Positions 17,023-25,919 of a stretch of 64,000 nt of DNA are shown here, piece after piece. The notes beneath the pieces are model-generated. The model was not told the DNA's origin, searched no databases, and saw only the letters and a program-made list of their open reading frames with translations. Position numbers and translations under genes: made by a program. Each line of letters starts with the position of its first letter. Within the stretch, counting starts at the first letter, position 1. Source of the stretch: Acidaminococcus hominis (GTDB taxonomy: Bacteria > Bacillota > Negativicutes > Acidaminococcales > Acidaminococcaceae); assembly GCF_900291475.1 (NCBI RefSeq), contig NZ_OLMM01000005.1, forward strand, positions 38,370 through 102,369. Direction: 5' to 3'.

Positions 17023-17158
17023 TGCGGTTTTCACCGCCGGCTTCTCTATTCTGTTTGCTTTTGATTATACCGCTATTTTCTGGAAATTGCAAAAAACAGG
17101 TTAACTTTATACGCTCCCAAAATCTTCCGTTTGCCGCCCGAAAAATACAGATCAGGCC

Positions 17159-17187
17159 TTGAAAAAAAGCGGAAAACATGGTAAAAT
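17159..17187 (+). promoter_or_regulatory. tRNA-Thr promoter
   Basis: TTGAAA (17159-17164), 17-bp spacer, TAAAAT (17182-17187), ending 13 nt before the tRNA. Confidence 0.7.
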
Positions 17188-17200
17188 ACTCTCCATGAAT

Positions 17201-17276
17201 GCTACTGTAGCTCAGTTGGTAGAGCATCTCATTCGTAATGAGAGGGTCGTAGGTTCGAATCCTATCAGTAGCTCCA
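17201..17276 (+). tRNA. tRNA-Thr (CGT)
   Basis: A complete cloverleaf: acceptor GCTACTG/CAGTAGC, D arm AGCTCAGTTGGTAGAGC, anticodon loop TTCGTAA with anticodon CGT, T arm GTTCGAATC, and encoded CCA. Confidence 0.95.
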
Positions 17277-17310
17277 TTTTTTTACCCTTTTTTGGACCTG
17301 CCGGGTTTCC

Positions 17311-17344
17311 GGTCTCCCCAGGGAGACGGAGACCTGTTTTTTTA
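17311..17344 (+). terminator. tRNA-Thr terminator
   Basis: GGTCTCC...GGAGACC hairpin followed by TGTTTTTTT. Confidence 0.8.
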
Positions 17345-17364
17345 TGCCCCAAAACGGCTCTTTT

Positions 17365-17405
17365 CTGGGAGGATTTCGCCCCACCCTTCCTGCTATACTG
17401 AAAGT
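17365..17405 (+). repeat. Duplicated promoter, copy 1
   Basis: A 41-nt stretch (CTGGGAGGATTTC... to TATACTGAAAGTA) that recurs at 17707-17747 with about two differences. It contains a -10-like TATACT (17394-17399) and lies 56 nt before the small HTH gene. Confidence 0.7.
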
Positions 17406-17461
17406 ATGGAAAAACGCAGGATTGCCCCCTGCCCTGGCAGGAGGCAGCAAAGGAGGAGCCT

Positions 17462-17689
17462 ATGGATATTACAGAGATCATCAAGGAAAAATTGGCAGAC
17501 CGCAGCCTGCACCAGCGGGACCTGGCGGAACGGACGGGCATCCGGAAGGACTCCCTGTCCCTGTACGTGAACCGGAAGCGGGAGCCCAATCTGGAAACCC
17601 TGCTGCGGATTTTGGAGGGGCTGCATTGCAGCCTGGAGGTCCGGGATGAGGAAACCGGGGAAACCTACCAGGTGGCCGCCGGGGATTAA
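17462..17689 (+). CDS. Small XRE-type helix-turn-helix protein
   Basis: A 75-residue protein with a Cro/C1-type HTH spanning most of its length (LHQRDLAERTGIRKDSLSLYVNRKREPNLETLLRIL has the usual spacing of helices 2-3). Start 17462 follows AAAGGAGGA. Such stand-alone XRE proteins often regulate themselves or neighbours; here the next gene, also a small DNA-binding-like protein, has an almost identical promoter. No toxin partner is evident. Confidence 0.8.
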   Translation: MDITEIIKEKLADRSLHQRDLAERTGIRKDSLSLYVNRKREPNLETLLRILEGLHCSLEVRDEETGETYQVAAGD

Positions 17690-17706
17690 TTTCCCCAAAC
17701 ACTTAC

Positions 17707-17747
17707 CTGGGAGGATTTCACCCCACCCTCCCTGCTATACTGAAAGT
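17707..17747 (+). repeat. Duplicated promoter, copy 2
   Basis: Near-identical to 17365-17405, including the TATACTGAAAGTA end, upstream of the second small gene. Confidence 0.7.
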
Positions 17748-17824
17748 AAGGGAAGCTGTAGGGCCTGGCTAAAGCCGGATTGGGGAATCCGGGGCGCCGG
17801 GCCCACCAGAAAGGATGGATGCCT

Positions 17825-18040
17825 ATGGAAGATTGGGAAGAAGATAAATACCTCAAGAAAAAACGCCTGTCGGTGCGCATGGAGGAGGAGCCCCTCCGGC
17901 GGTTTGGGGAGCTCTGCCGGCAGCAGGGCACTACCCCCAGCCACGTGATCCGGGATTTCATCTTCCGGTTTATTGCCCGGAACTCAAAAACCCCCAGGCA
18001 GGGGAACGCTTCTGGGGAAAGCAAAAAACAGGATGTGTGA
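17825..18040 (+). CDS. Small ribbon-helix-helix-like protein
   Basis: A 71-residue basic protein. RLSVRMEEEPLRRFGELCRQQGTTPSHVIRDFIF resembles a CopG/Arc ribbon-helix-helix domain (a beta strand with alternating residues, then two helices). Start 17825 has AAAGGA ten bases upstream; another ATG at 17819 is possible. No known name. Its promoter repeats that of the preceding HTH gene, suggesting co-regulation. The C-terminal tail is polar and its last codons fall in the terminator stem. Confidence 0.65.
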   Translation: MEDWEEDKYLKKKRLSVRMEEEPLRRFGELCRQQGTTPSHVIRDFIFRFIARNSKTPRQGNASGESKKQDV

Positions 18041-18067
18041 CCACCAGGGTCATACATCCTGTTTTTG
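18026..18067 (+). terminator. Bidirectional terminator
   Basis: AAAACAGGATGTGTGA...TCATACATCCTGTTTT hairpin between the small RHH-like gene and convergent murI. Confidence 0.8.
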
Positions 18068-18072
18068 CTTTA

Positions 18073-18867
18073 TCATAATTGAATCAGCTTGAAGACGCAG
18101 CCGTTTGTGTCCATGACCCGCTGGGCCAGCCGCTGGCCCCGTTCCACATCGGCGGTAAAGCAGATTTCCGTTTCCCCGATGCCTTCCGTCTGGGCCAGTC
18201 CCCGGGCCGCCAGGTCCTCGATGGCATCCTGGGTGGTCCGCTCTGCCGGGTCCAGAATGGTCACCTGGGATCCCAGGGCCTTTTGCAGCTCTTCCCGGAC
18301 GAAGGGATAATGGGTGCAGGCCAGGAGCACCGTATCCACGTCATGGGCCTTCAGGTCGTCGGCATATTCCTGTACGGCGCTGGCCAGTTCCGGAGTGCCA
18401 AATTTCTCCCCTTCAATCAGGGGCACAAATTTAGGGCAGCCCTGCCCAAACACCTGGATTTCCGGGTCCATGGCCTGGATTTCCCGTTTATGGGCCCCGG
18501 TGGACACCGTAAAGTCCGTGGCCACAAAGCCCACCCGTTTGTTCTTGGTTACGCCTTTCACCATCCGGGCGCCTTTGGCCATACCGATAACGGAAAAGTC
18601 ATACCCGTTTTGGATCACGTCCTTACCCAGCACCGTAATGGTGTTGCAGGCCACCACCAGCTGCTTGATGTGCCGTTTGTCCAGGTAGGCGGTCATATCC
18701 CCTACAAATTCAATGATCTGTTCCCGGGACCGGTTGCCATAGGGCGTCCGTGCCGTATCCCCGATAAAGATAAAATCCTCGTGGGGCATTTTTGCCCGGA
18801 GCCATTTCAGCACCGTCAAGCCCCCTACTCCTGAATCGATTACGCCAATGGGTTGTTTCTTATCCAT
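18073..18867 (-). CDS. murI: Glutamate racemase
   Basis: A 264-residue enzyme making D-glutamate for peptidoglycan. Both catalytic cysteines are visible in VVACNT (about residue 73) and LLACTHYPF (about 185), with the N-terminal IGVIDSGVGGLTV. Start 18867 is preceded by AGAGGGGG. A TATAAT at 18918-18923 (minus) is a likely -10 box. Confidence 0.95.
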   Translation of the reverse strand: MDKKQPIGVIDSGVGGLTVLKWLRAKMPHEDFIFIGDTARTPYGNRSREQIIEFVGDMTAYLDKRHIKQLVVACNTITVLGKDVIQNGYDFSVIGMAKGARMVKGVTKNKRVGFVATDFTVSTGAHKREIQAMDPEIQVFGQGCPKFVPLIEGEKFGTPELASAVQEYADDLKAHDVDTVLLACTHYPFVREELQKALGSQVTILDPAERTTQDAIEDLAARGLAQTEGIGETEICFTADVERGQRLAQRVMDTNGCVFKLIQL

Positions 18868-18944
18868 CTGTATGCCCCCTCTTTAGACTGCCGCGCCGGC
18901 AGGTTCGTTCACCTTCTATTATACCGCAAAACAATCCTGTATTT

Positions 18945-18981
18945 ACAAAAAATTCAGCAGCGGTCCAAAAGACCGCTGCCA
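18945..18981 (-). terminator. Terminator upstream of murI
   Basis: GCAGCGGTC-N5-GACCGCTGC perfect hairpin (18957-18979) followed on the minus strand by TTTTTT. It probably stops read-through from aroD before the murI promoter. Confidence 0.6.
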
Positions 18982-19042
18982 GTTGTTGCAAAGCTGGGTG
19001 CTGAAGGAAAAATAAACGGACAAATTTCTCCGTTTTCCCCTT

Positions 19043-19088
19043 TAGCCCATAAAAAAACAGGTGCAGTTCTCACCACACCTGTACGCTT
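19043..19088 (-). terminator. aroD terminator
   Basis: ACAGGTGTGG...CACCTGT-type hairpin followed by TTTTTT on the minus strand immediately after the aroD stop. Confidence 0.65.
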
Positions 19089-19844
19089 TTAGGCCAGGCT
19101 CTTTAAGAATATGGACAGGCCGTTGGCTGGCAGCTGTCCCGGTGCCGAAGCTTTGCCGGCAGTGCCGAAGGTAATGCAGGAACCGAAGGCTTCGCCGCAG
19201 ATCCTGCTGATGACGCCCTTGTGCCCCATGGACATGGTAATCACCGGCGTTTCATCGTGTTCTTCCTTCATGGTCAGGGTGGCATCCAACAGGGTCAGCA
19301 CATCCCGTTCCGACTGGGGCATCACGGCGAATTTGGCAATGTCACAGCCCAGGTCCTGCATCTTGCACAGGTTCCGGACGATGATGTCCTTGTCCGGGGT
19401 ACTCTTGAAATTGTGCCGGGAGCCAACCACCTTGACGCCGGCTTCGTGGGCCGCCTCTACAATGGTCTTCATGGCTTTTTCGCCCCGGGACAGTTCCACG
19501 TCCACCAGATCAATCAGGCCGCTGTCAATAACCGCCAGGAGCAGATCCACATAGTCCTGGGTATCGATTTCCATCATGCCGCCTTCTACGTCCGTGCGGA
19601 CGGTGAAGAGCAGCGGCAGGTTCCACAACTGGTCCCGGAACAGGGTCATGGGTTTAATCCGAACTTCCGGATCCGTTACATTGTTGAAGAAATCTGCTCT
19701 CCATTCAATCAGGTCACAGGGGGAATTCATGATTAGATTCACGGATTTCCGCACCCCTGCGTAATCGCTGTCCGAAATGGGGATGGCAATCTTGGGCATT
19801 CCTTCGCCGATACGTACATTCTTTACCTTTACTACTTCGCTCAT
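19089..19844 (-). CDS. aroD: 3-dehydroquinate dehydratase, type I
   Basis: A 251-residue Schiff-base dehydroquinase (3-dehydroquinate to 3-dehydroshikimate). EWRAD, the catalytic His in VVGSRHNF and the Schiff-base Lys in IAKFAVMP are all present. It stands alone here with its own terminator. Type I enzymes serve biosynthesis or quinate breakdown; the shikimate-dehydrogenase-like gene 13 kb upstream in the same catabolic region makes the second role worth considering. Confidence 0.93.
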   Translation of the reverse strand: MSEVVKVKNVRIGEGMPKIAIPISDSDYAGVRKSVNLIMNSPCDLIEWRADFFNNVTDPEVRIKPMTLFRDQLWNLPLLFTVRTDVEGGMMEIDTQDYVDLLLAVIDSGLIDLVDVELSRGEKAMKTIVEAAHEAGVKVVGSRHNFKSTPDKDIIVRNLCKMQDLGCDIAKFAVMPQSERDVLTLLDATLTMKEEHDETPVITMSMGHKGVISRICGEAFGSCITFGTAGKASAPGQLPANGLSIFLKSLA

Positions 19845-20001
19845 TTGGCTTACCTCTTTCCATGCTACTATCCTACTGGTTTGCTATAAGTGACTAAAAG
19901 TATACCACCCAAAGTTACTGCTGTCAAACATTCTTGCCACAAATTTTAAATTTTTGTAAACAATTGCACCATTTATTACAGGTTAACTTTTCCTGTAAAG
20001 A

Positions 20002-20050
20002 AAGAAGGATGCGCGGCCATTAGAGGGGAAAAGCCGCACATCCTTCTTAT
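20002..20050 (-). terminator. Terminator of the acylating aldehyde dehydrogenase gene
   Basis: AAGAAGGATG...CATCCTTCTT hairpin with an inner GCGGC/GCCGC stem, followed by TTCTTT. Confidence 0.8.
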
Positions 20051-20110
20051 CTATAAGAGGATTCAATATGAGTAATTCGCAAATGGTGCCAAGAAAATGG
20101 TCAAGCTGGA

Positions 20111-21547
20111 TTATTCTTCGTCCATGCCCGGTTTGAAGAAGTCACCGAACAGTTCTTCGTTGGAAGGCATATCGTATTCCAGAGGACGGGATACCCAAGT
20201 GGTGTTCATGTAATGTTTCAGGGAGATGTTCTCGGAAACAATGTTGCCGCCCCAGGTGCCGCAGCCCATGGAAGAGGTCGGAGGCATGCCGTTCCAAGCG
20301 GAACCAGAGTTGCCTCTGTTGTTAGGTTGACGAACCATGATACGGGAAACAGGAGCTGCTTTGCCCAGACGATCGATATGGTCATCATCGAAGGAGTAGA
20401 TGCCGCAGGAGTGGCCTTTGCCGCCTACTTCGAAGATAGCTCTCATCATATCCAGAGCGTTTTCGAATTCGCCTTTGTATTTGAACAGGGTCAGCAGGGT
20501 GGTCAGTTTTTCGCTGGAGAAGAAGAATTGTTTGCCGATATGTTCGATGCCGCCGCCAGTTACAGCGATGAATTTACGGTCAGCAGGGATGGTGAAGCCA
20601 GCAGCTTCAGCCAGGGCTTGCGGGCTAACGGCAACGGTGTCAGGCAGACGGTGGCCGGTTTCATCCCACATAACCTTTTTAATCTTTTCAGCTTCTTCTT
20701 CGTTGGCCAGGTAAGCGCCTTCTTCAACCAGGGCTTTTACGAAGCCATCGTAAACTTCTTCAGAAATAACCAGGTTGCCGTCGCAGGAGCAGCCAGAACC
20801 AAAGTCGGAAGTCTTGGAAATCCGGGTGTTGGCAGCAGCTTCTTTTTGACGTTCCGGAGTGTTGCAGGTGTTATCAATGATAACGGTAGCGTTGCCGGCG
20901 CCAGAACCATAGGCAGGAACGCCCTGGCTGTAAGCAGCCTTAACCATGGGCCGTCCGCCGGTAGCGATGATCAGGTCAGCCCGTTTCATCAGTTCGGAAG
21001 ACAGGGCAATGCTGGGTTTTTCAACGCCTTGGATGATGTCGGCAGGAGCGCCTTCACGAACCAGGGTGTCACGGATCAGGTTGATGGTCTTGTTGGTGAT
21101 GTTCTTAGCTCTGGGATGCGGAGAGAAGACAACAGTGTCTCTGCATTTGATAGCAAACAGAATCTGGCCAGCAGGAGTCAGGCAGGGGTTGGTGGTCGGA
21201 ACCAGGGAAACGATTACGCCAACGGGTTTTGCATATTTCACAATGCCTTTTTCAGGAATGGTTTCTACTACACCGATGCTGGGGTTGCGCAGGCAATCTC
21301 TCAGGATCAATTTGATTTTGTTTCTCTTGTTTCTCTTGGAGACTTTGTCGCCCAGACGGGTTTCGTCAACGGCTTCGTCGCAGATCTTGCCCCAAACCTT
21401 CAGGTCGCATACAGCGGCTGCTACAGCTTGGCACAGTCTATCAATACGTTTTTGATCATAGGTTTCCAGAATCTTTTGTGCTGCATGAGCACGGGCAATT
21501 TTCTCTTCACAGACAGCAATTTCTTCGGGAGTTACTTCTCTTGCCAT
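20111..21547 (-). CDS. CoA-acylating aldehyde dehydrogenase (SauS/EutE/AdhE-like)
   Basis: A 478-residue aldehyde dehydrogenase of the CoA-acylating class, interconverting an aldehyde and an acyl-CoA with NAD(P). GVIVSLVPTTNPCLTPAGQ and FSPHPRAKN are typical of this branch, and the nucleophile is probably Cys253 in GSGCSCDGN. It resembles sulfoacetaldehyde and acetaldehyde dehydrogenases; no iron alcohol dehydrogenase domain is fused, so it is not AdhE. Start 21547 has GGAGAG upstream. A 23-bp palindrome 130 nt upstream carries the same ATAGA-N5-TCTAT core as the operator at the neighbouring LysR gene. The natural aldehyde is unknown. Confidence 0.8.
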   Translation of the reverse strand: MAREVTPEEIAVCEEKIARAHAAQKILETYDQKRIDRLCQAVAAAVCDLKVWGKICDEAVDETRLGDKVSKRNKRNKIKLILRDCLRNPSIGVVETIPEKGIVKYAKPVGVIVSLVPTTNPCLTPAGQILFAIKCRDTVVFSPHPRAKNITNKTINLIRDTLVREGAPADIIQGVEKPSIALSSELMKRADLIIATGGRPMVKAAYSQGVPAYGSGAGNATVIIDNTCNTPERQKEAAANTRISKTSDFGSGCSCDGNLVISEEVYDGFVKALVEEGAYLANEEEAEKIKKVMWDETGHRLPDTVAVSPQALAEAAGFTIPADRKFIAVTGGGIEHIGKQFFFSSEKLTTLLTLFKYKGEFENALDMMRAIFEVGGKGHSCGIYSFDDDHIDRLGKAAPVSRIMVRQPNNRGNSGSAWNGMPPTSSMGCGTWGGNIVSENISLKHYMNTTWVSRPLEYDMPSNEELFGDFFKPGMDEE

Positions 21548-21680
21548 TATTATCTCTCCTTTGCATTCTTCACACGGAATCTTCTAATTATTCCGTTTCG
21601 TTAAGTTCATTATACTTTGAATTGACTGATTAATCTAATACAAGATTTATTGCTTTATGATAGAGTCTTTCTATAGTTTT

Positions 21681-21703
21681 ATTTATAGATACAATCTATA
21701 AAT
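21681..21703. promoter_or_regulatory. LysR-type operator (palindrome)
   Basis: A perfect 10-3-10 palindrome with core ATAGA-N5-TCTAT, overlapping the end of the Gfo/Idh gene and lying upstream of the aldehyde dehydrogenase. Confidence 0.6.
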
Positions 21704-22874
21704 CGACTCTTTTCCCTGATTCTGCCGATAGGTACGCAGCATAGATTACTTTCATGGTTTCACGGGCTACGGCAAAATCTTCCGACGTATCCCAATCATA
21801 GGCCACTGCCTTCAGGAATCGGGTCAGTTCATCGGCGTAGCCCCGGATCACTTCATCGCTGACAAAGGCCTTGTTCCAGCCAATGGCCTGGGGCAGCATT
21901 TCGCTGATGTACACGTCCTGCATCCCATCCTGGTCCAGGAAATACGTATTCATCAGATCCGTAGGCGTCAGGTTGCAGACAAGGGCCGCATCGTTGGCGT
22001 AAACCTCAATATAGTTTTTGGTGCCCCCCAGCACCGTATCGCTGGCAATGGTCAGGCATTTGGTACCATCGGAGAAGATCACCGTTACAGCGGCGTAATC
22101 CTCCACGTCCAGGGGATTGGCCCGGATGTGCCGGTGCTCATAGGCATTCAGGCAGCGGGTGGTTTGACCCACATCGGCAGAAACGCTTTGGACCGTAATG
22201 GTTTCGCCCCGGGCGGCTGCCTCCTGCTGCTTGAGCCATAGCATGCCGCTTAAGGGGTGGGTACCGGTACGGATCAGGGTGCCGCCGCCCACCTTGCTCC
22301 ACTGGCTGGACAAGGCGGAGCTGGAGCCGCTCAGGCTCTCCTCCCCTTTCATAAAGAGGATTTTGGACTTTTTGGCCCGGACCACCTCTGCGGCCTTCCG
22401 GACGGCCGGGGCATAGAGGAAGTTTTCCGCGTACATGAATTTCCGGTCCGACTGCCGGAGCACCTGCCCCAATTTCTCCATTTCGGCCAGCACCTGCTCA
22501 TACATGACCTGTTTGGGGGTATCCCCCACCCGTTCTTCCCCAGGCTTGCCAAAATACCCGGTCAGGGGCTTTTCGCAGATGACGTGCTTGCCGGCCTGAA
22601 TGGCCTGAATGGCCATGGGAATGTGCAGCAGAGGCGGCGTTACAATATCCACCACAGTGATTTCCGGATCCTCCAGCATTTTTTCGTAGGAAGTTTCCAC
22701 CTGTTCGTAGCCAAATTCTGCCTGGACCTTTAGGGCCAGCTCCGGCACAGTATCACAGATGGTCTTTAGCCGGAAGGGTACGCCCCCGGACTTTTTATAT
22801 CCATTGCCGTGAAGCCGGGCAGCATACCCCGCTCCTACGGTGCCAATGACCACAGGCTGCAATTCTTTTTCCAT
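21696..22874 (-). CDS. Gfo/Idh/MocA family oxidoreductase
   Basis: A 392-residue NAD(P)-dependent oxidoreductase. The Rossmann fold is at the N-terminus (VVIGTVGAGYAARLHGNGYK) and the family motif CEKPLTGYF contains the conserved Lys of EKP. The C-terminal half is the GFO_IDH_MocA beta-sheet domain. Substrates in this family are sugars, inositols and related polyols or hydroxy acids; not predictable here. Start 22874 is chosen; the longer frame to 23009 runs through the divergent LysR promoter. It is transcribed divergently from the LysR gene and probably regulated by it. Confidence 0.8.
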   Translation of the reverse strand: MEKELQPVVIGTVGAGYAARLHGNGYKKSGGVPFRLKTICDTVPELALKVQAEFGYEQVETSYEKMLEDPEITVVDIVTPPLLHIPMAIQAIQAGKHVICEKPLTGYFGKPGEERVGDTPKQVMYEQVLAEMEKLGQVLRQSDRKFMYAENFLYAPAVRKAAEVVRAKKSKILFMKGEESLSGSSSALSSQWSKVGGGTLIRTGTHPLSGMLWLKQQEAAARGETITVQSVSADVGQTTRCLNAYEHRHIRANPLDVEDYAAVTVIFSDGTKCLTIASDTVLGGTKNYIEVYANDAALVCNLTPTDLMNTYFLDQDGMQDVYISEMLPQAIGWNKAFVSDEVIRGYADELTRFLKAVAYDWDTSEDFAVARETMKVIYAAYLSAESGKRVDL

Positions 22875-22936
22875 ACTTCCATCTCTTTTTGGGGCCGGCA
22901 AGCGGCCCGATTGATAGAAAACACTGTTATTTTTCC

Positions 22937-22951
22937 ATAGAAAGCTTCTAT
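22937..22951. promoter_or_regulatory. LysR-type operator
   Basis: ATAGAAAGCTTCTAT, an ATAGA-N5-TCTAT dyad of the T-N11-A type, in the 128-bp divergent promoter between the Gfo/Idh gene and the LysR gene. Confidence 0.65.
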
Positions 22952-23002
22952 AATTTTTTCCTTTCCCATGATACAATGAAGAAGTATCACAGGAGGTATC
23001 CC

Positions 23003-23902
23003 ATGACATTACTGCAATTGCTTTACTTTGACACCCTGGCCCGGGTACTTCACTATACCCGCGCAGCCCAAGAGCTCCATATTTCCCAGCCCAGCCTTTC
23101 CTACGCCATCAATGAACTGGAAAAGGAACTGGACGTTCAGCTTTTTGTCCGGGAAAAGCGTCATATTACCCTGACCCCCTACGGCCAGCGCTTTCTGCCC
23201 TATGTGCAGAAGGCCCTCCAGTCCCTGGACCAGGGAAAAACCACCCTAAAAGAAATGAAGGGGGAAGCGGAATACGTGGTCCGTTTGGGCTACTTCCATT
23301 CCATTTCCTCCTCCCTGATTCCTTCCATGATGGAGTCCTTTTACCAGGACCTGTCCCACCGGCAGACGCATTTTCAATTTTCAGAAGGTACATCCTACCA
23401 GATCTATTCCCAGGTCAAGGAAGGGAAACTGGATCTGGGCTTTTCCACCCACCGGGGGCCGGGGGTGGATTCCCAGCTGATTTTAAAACAGCCCCTGTAC
23501 CTGGTGGTTCCCTTGGAGCATCCCCTGGCCAAACGGTCCTACGTAACTTTTGAGGATTTTGCCAAGGAGCCCATCATCAGCCTGGACAAAGGCAGCAACC
23601 TGCGGGACCAGCTGGACCGGGCCTACAGCCGACACCAGATTGTTCCCAAGATTGTCTTTGAGGTCCAGGAGTGCAACGCAGCCCTTCAGTACATCGACCT
23701 GAAATTCGGCCTGGGCATCCTGCCGGAAATTCCCGGCATCAAAACCGCCCGGGTGGTGGCCCTGCCCATTGCGGAGCAGAACACGGACTTTATCCGGAAC
23801 GTGTACCTGGTGTGGAACAATACCCGTCCCCTTACCCCGGCGACCACCCTGGCCCGGGACTTTATCCTGGAAAACTACGGTTTCCGGGGCAGTGCCGAAT
23901 GA
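23003..23902 (+). CDS. LysR-family transcriptional regulator
   Basis: A 299-residue LTTR with an N-terminal winged HTH (LHYTRAAQELHISQPSLSYAINELEKEL) and a periplasmic-binding-like effector domain. Start 23003 follows AGGAGGT; the longer upstream frame is rejected. It is divergent from the Gfo/Idh gene with a dyad operator between them and a matching dyad before the aldehyde dehydrogenase. Its stop codon abuts that of the convergent AEC transporter with no gap. Confidence 0.9.
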   Translation: MTLLQLLYFDTLARVLHYTRAAQELHISQPSLSYAINELEKELDVQLFVREKRHITLTPYGQRFLPYVQKALQSLDQGKTTLKEMKGEAEYVVRLGYFHSISSSLIPSMMESFYQDLSHRQTHFQFSEGTSYQIYSQVKEGKLDLGFSTHRGPGVDSQLILKQPLYLVVPLEHPLAKRSYVTFEDFAKEPIISLDKGSNLRDQLDRAYSRHQIVPKIVFEVQECNAALQYIDLKFGLGILPEIPGIKTARVVALPIAEQNTDFIRNVYLVWNNTRPLTPATTLARDFILENYGFRGSAE

Positions 23903-24865
23903 TTACAGCTGCCCGCCGTAACTGATGTACAGGTAGAACAGCGGAAACGCCACCAGCACGTAGACTACGGTCGTCTCCAGAAACGAAGCCACCGACAGGT
24001 CCACGTCCAGCCCAAACAACTGGGCGGTGATTACCGAGTTGATGGCGGTGGGAGTAGCCGCTGCGATAAGGATGGTCCCCAACAGCCGCTGGTCGTGAAT
24101 AAAGGGCCGGGCAATCAGGTACACCACCAGGGGCACAATAAGAAAACGCAGGGGCAGGATGCTCAGCACCTTCTTGTAGTACTTGGAGGCCTTGCTGAAA
24201 TCAATGGTGTAGCCCACCGGGGTAAAGGCGATCCAAGCCTGGATGTGCACCAGACAGTGGAAGAAATTGGCCACCACCGGCGGCCGTTCCACCCCTGCCA
24301 GCTGCAGGCCCAGGCCAATGAGCATCCCCAATACCCCCAGCTGCTTTTTCGTAAAGAACATATCTTTGATGCTGATCTCCCAATGGAGTCCCGCTGCGGA
24401 CTCCAATTTTTTTGCGTAATAATACTGGGCCAATGGGAAGGCCAGAATCACCATCAGCACATTCTGGGGCACGGCAAACAGCTGCACATAGGCAAAGCTG
24501 ATTTCCCCGTAGGCAATGAAAGCGCAGATACCCCCAAGGGTTCCAATATTGGACAGCATGGCGGAGACAGCAAAAGACCCCTTTTCCAAGGGGTCAGAAA
24601 GTGACCGCCCAAAAACAAACACGGCAAGCCCTACGGAGAGTAGGGCCATCACCACGCTTAAAATAGGCAGCAAAATGAAAGAACGGGAAATGGGCAGGAT
24701 CCAGAAGCTCATCAGGTTCATCACCGTGATCAGCGCCACTACGTTAAACAGCATCAGAGCATTGCACGCTTTCTGAGACATCCACCCTTTCTTCCGCAGG
24801 ATATACCCTGTGGCCAGGGGGCAGAAAATATCAAAAATAACGGTTAGGATCTGTACACTGTTCAT
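23903..24865 (-). CDS. AEC-family transporter
   Basis: A 320-residue integral membrane protein with about ten hydrophobic segments, of the auxin efflux carrier / malonate permease family (bacterial MdcF/MleP relatives carry dicarboxylates such as malonate or malate). It lies 64 nt downstream of the HMG-CoA-lyase-like gene on the same strand, so it probably moves a substrate or product of that pathway. Confidence 0.8.
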   Translation of the reverse strand: MNSVQILTVIFDIFCPLATGYILRKKGWMSQKACNALMLFNVVALITVMNLMSFWILPISRSFILLPILSVVMALLSVGLAVFVFGRSLSDPLEKGSFAVSAMLSNIGTLGGICAFIAYGEISFAYVQLFAVPQNVLMVILAFPLAQYYYAKKLESAAGLHWEISIKDMFFTKKQLGVLGMLIGLGLQLAGVERPPVVANFFHCLVHIQAWIAFTPVGYTIDFSKASKYYKKVLSILPLRFLIVPLVVYLIARPFIHDQRLLGTILIAAATPTAINSVITAQLFGLDVDLSVASFLETTVVYVLVAFPLFYLYISYGGQL

Positions 24866-24929
24866 GGCATGGCCTCCGCATCGCCCATTCCCGTTCTCTT
24901 AGGAACAGAAACAGCTTTTTATTTTCTTC

Positions 24930-25895
24930 TTATTTTTTATCAGTTAAGGTATGATTCTTAGCTTGTTTTTTAGGAATATCCAGAATCAGGTCGCTGGCTT
25001 TTCCGGCACGCAGCAAATAGCTGTCGGTTTCATGGCCCACCATTTTCACCACGTCCCGGCTGATGGCCATAACCTTATCCAGGTCAATGCCGGTATCCAC
25101 TTTCATTTCATCCAGCATATGCACTACATCTTCAGTGGCTACGTTGCCGGCAGCACCGGGAACGAAGGGGCAGCCCCCTACACCGGCAAAGCTGGAATCA
25201 AACTGGTCAAAGCCTGCTTCCATAGCAGCCAGGATGTTGCTCATACCCAGGCCCCGGGTGTTATGGAAGTGCATCCACCAGGAAACCTCCGGATAGGATT
25301 TCTTCATTTCCGTACCCATATCGTACACCTGGGAAGGGAAGGCCATGCCGGAAGCATCGGACAGGCTGATTTCCGTAATGCCCACACCCATGTAGGCTTC
25401 TACGATTTCTTTCACGGTAGAAACGGGGATTTCCTTATCCCAGGGAGAACCAAAGGCCATGGAAATGGAACCGGAAATGCCGATGCCGGCTTCCTTGGCC
25501 CGTTCCACGCAGGCGGCAAAGCGGGCAACGCTTTCAGCCGGAGTGCAGTTCAGATTGGCCAGGTTGTGGGCCACAGAAGCGGAAACATTCAATTTCACCT
25601 TTTTGCAGCCGCAGGCAATGGCCCGTTCCACGCCTCTCAGGTTGGCAATGAGGGCCCGGTATTCCACTCCTTCTTTTTGCTTGAAGTTCTGGAACACTTC
25701 GTCGGTATTGGCTACCTGGGGTACGGCCTTGGGGCTGACAAAGCTGCCCACTTCAATCACCGGGAATCCGGCGTCCGTCAATTTTTGCAGCAAATCCAGC
25801 TTCTGCTCGGTGGTGAGCAGGGTCTTTTCATTTTGCAGGCCATCCCGCAGACCTACTTCACAGATACGTACTTTTTTGACTACGTTTAATCCCAT
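24930..25895 (-). CDS. HMG-CoA lyase-like DRE-TIM metallolyase
   Basis: A 321-residue TIM-barrel lyase with the family signature ICEVGLRDGLQNEK, the metal-site HFHNTRGLG and the catalytic loop cysteine in VGGCPFVPGAAGN. Known members cleave 3-hydroxy-3-methylglutaryl-CoA to acetyl-CoA and acetoacetate; close relatives act on other 3-hydroxyacyl-CoAs. It sits 24 nt after a PEP-mutase-family lyase, so a C-C cleavage of a branched hydroxy acid or its CoA ester is likely. Start 25895 (AGGAGGA upstream). Confidence 0.85.
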   Translation of the reverse strand: MGLNVVKKVRICEVGLRDGLQNEKTLLTTEQKLDLLQKLTDAGFPVIEVGSFVSPKAVPQVANTDEVFQNFKQKEGVEYRALIANLRGVERAIACGCKKVKLNVSASVAHNLANLNCTPAESVARFAACVERAKEAGIGISGSISMAFGSPWDKEIPVSTVKEIVEAYMGVGITEISLSDASGMAFPSQVYDMGTEMKKSYPEVSWWMHFHNTRGLGMSNILAAMEAGFDQFDSSFAGVGGCPFVPGAAGNVATEDVVHMLDEMKVDTGIDLDKVMAISRDVVKMVGHETDSYLLRAGKASDLILDIPKKQAKNHTLTDKK

Positions 25896-25919
25896 AATGC
25901 TATTTGTCCTCCTGGTGGT

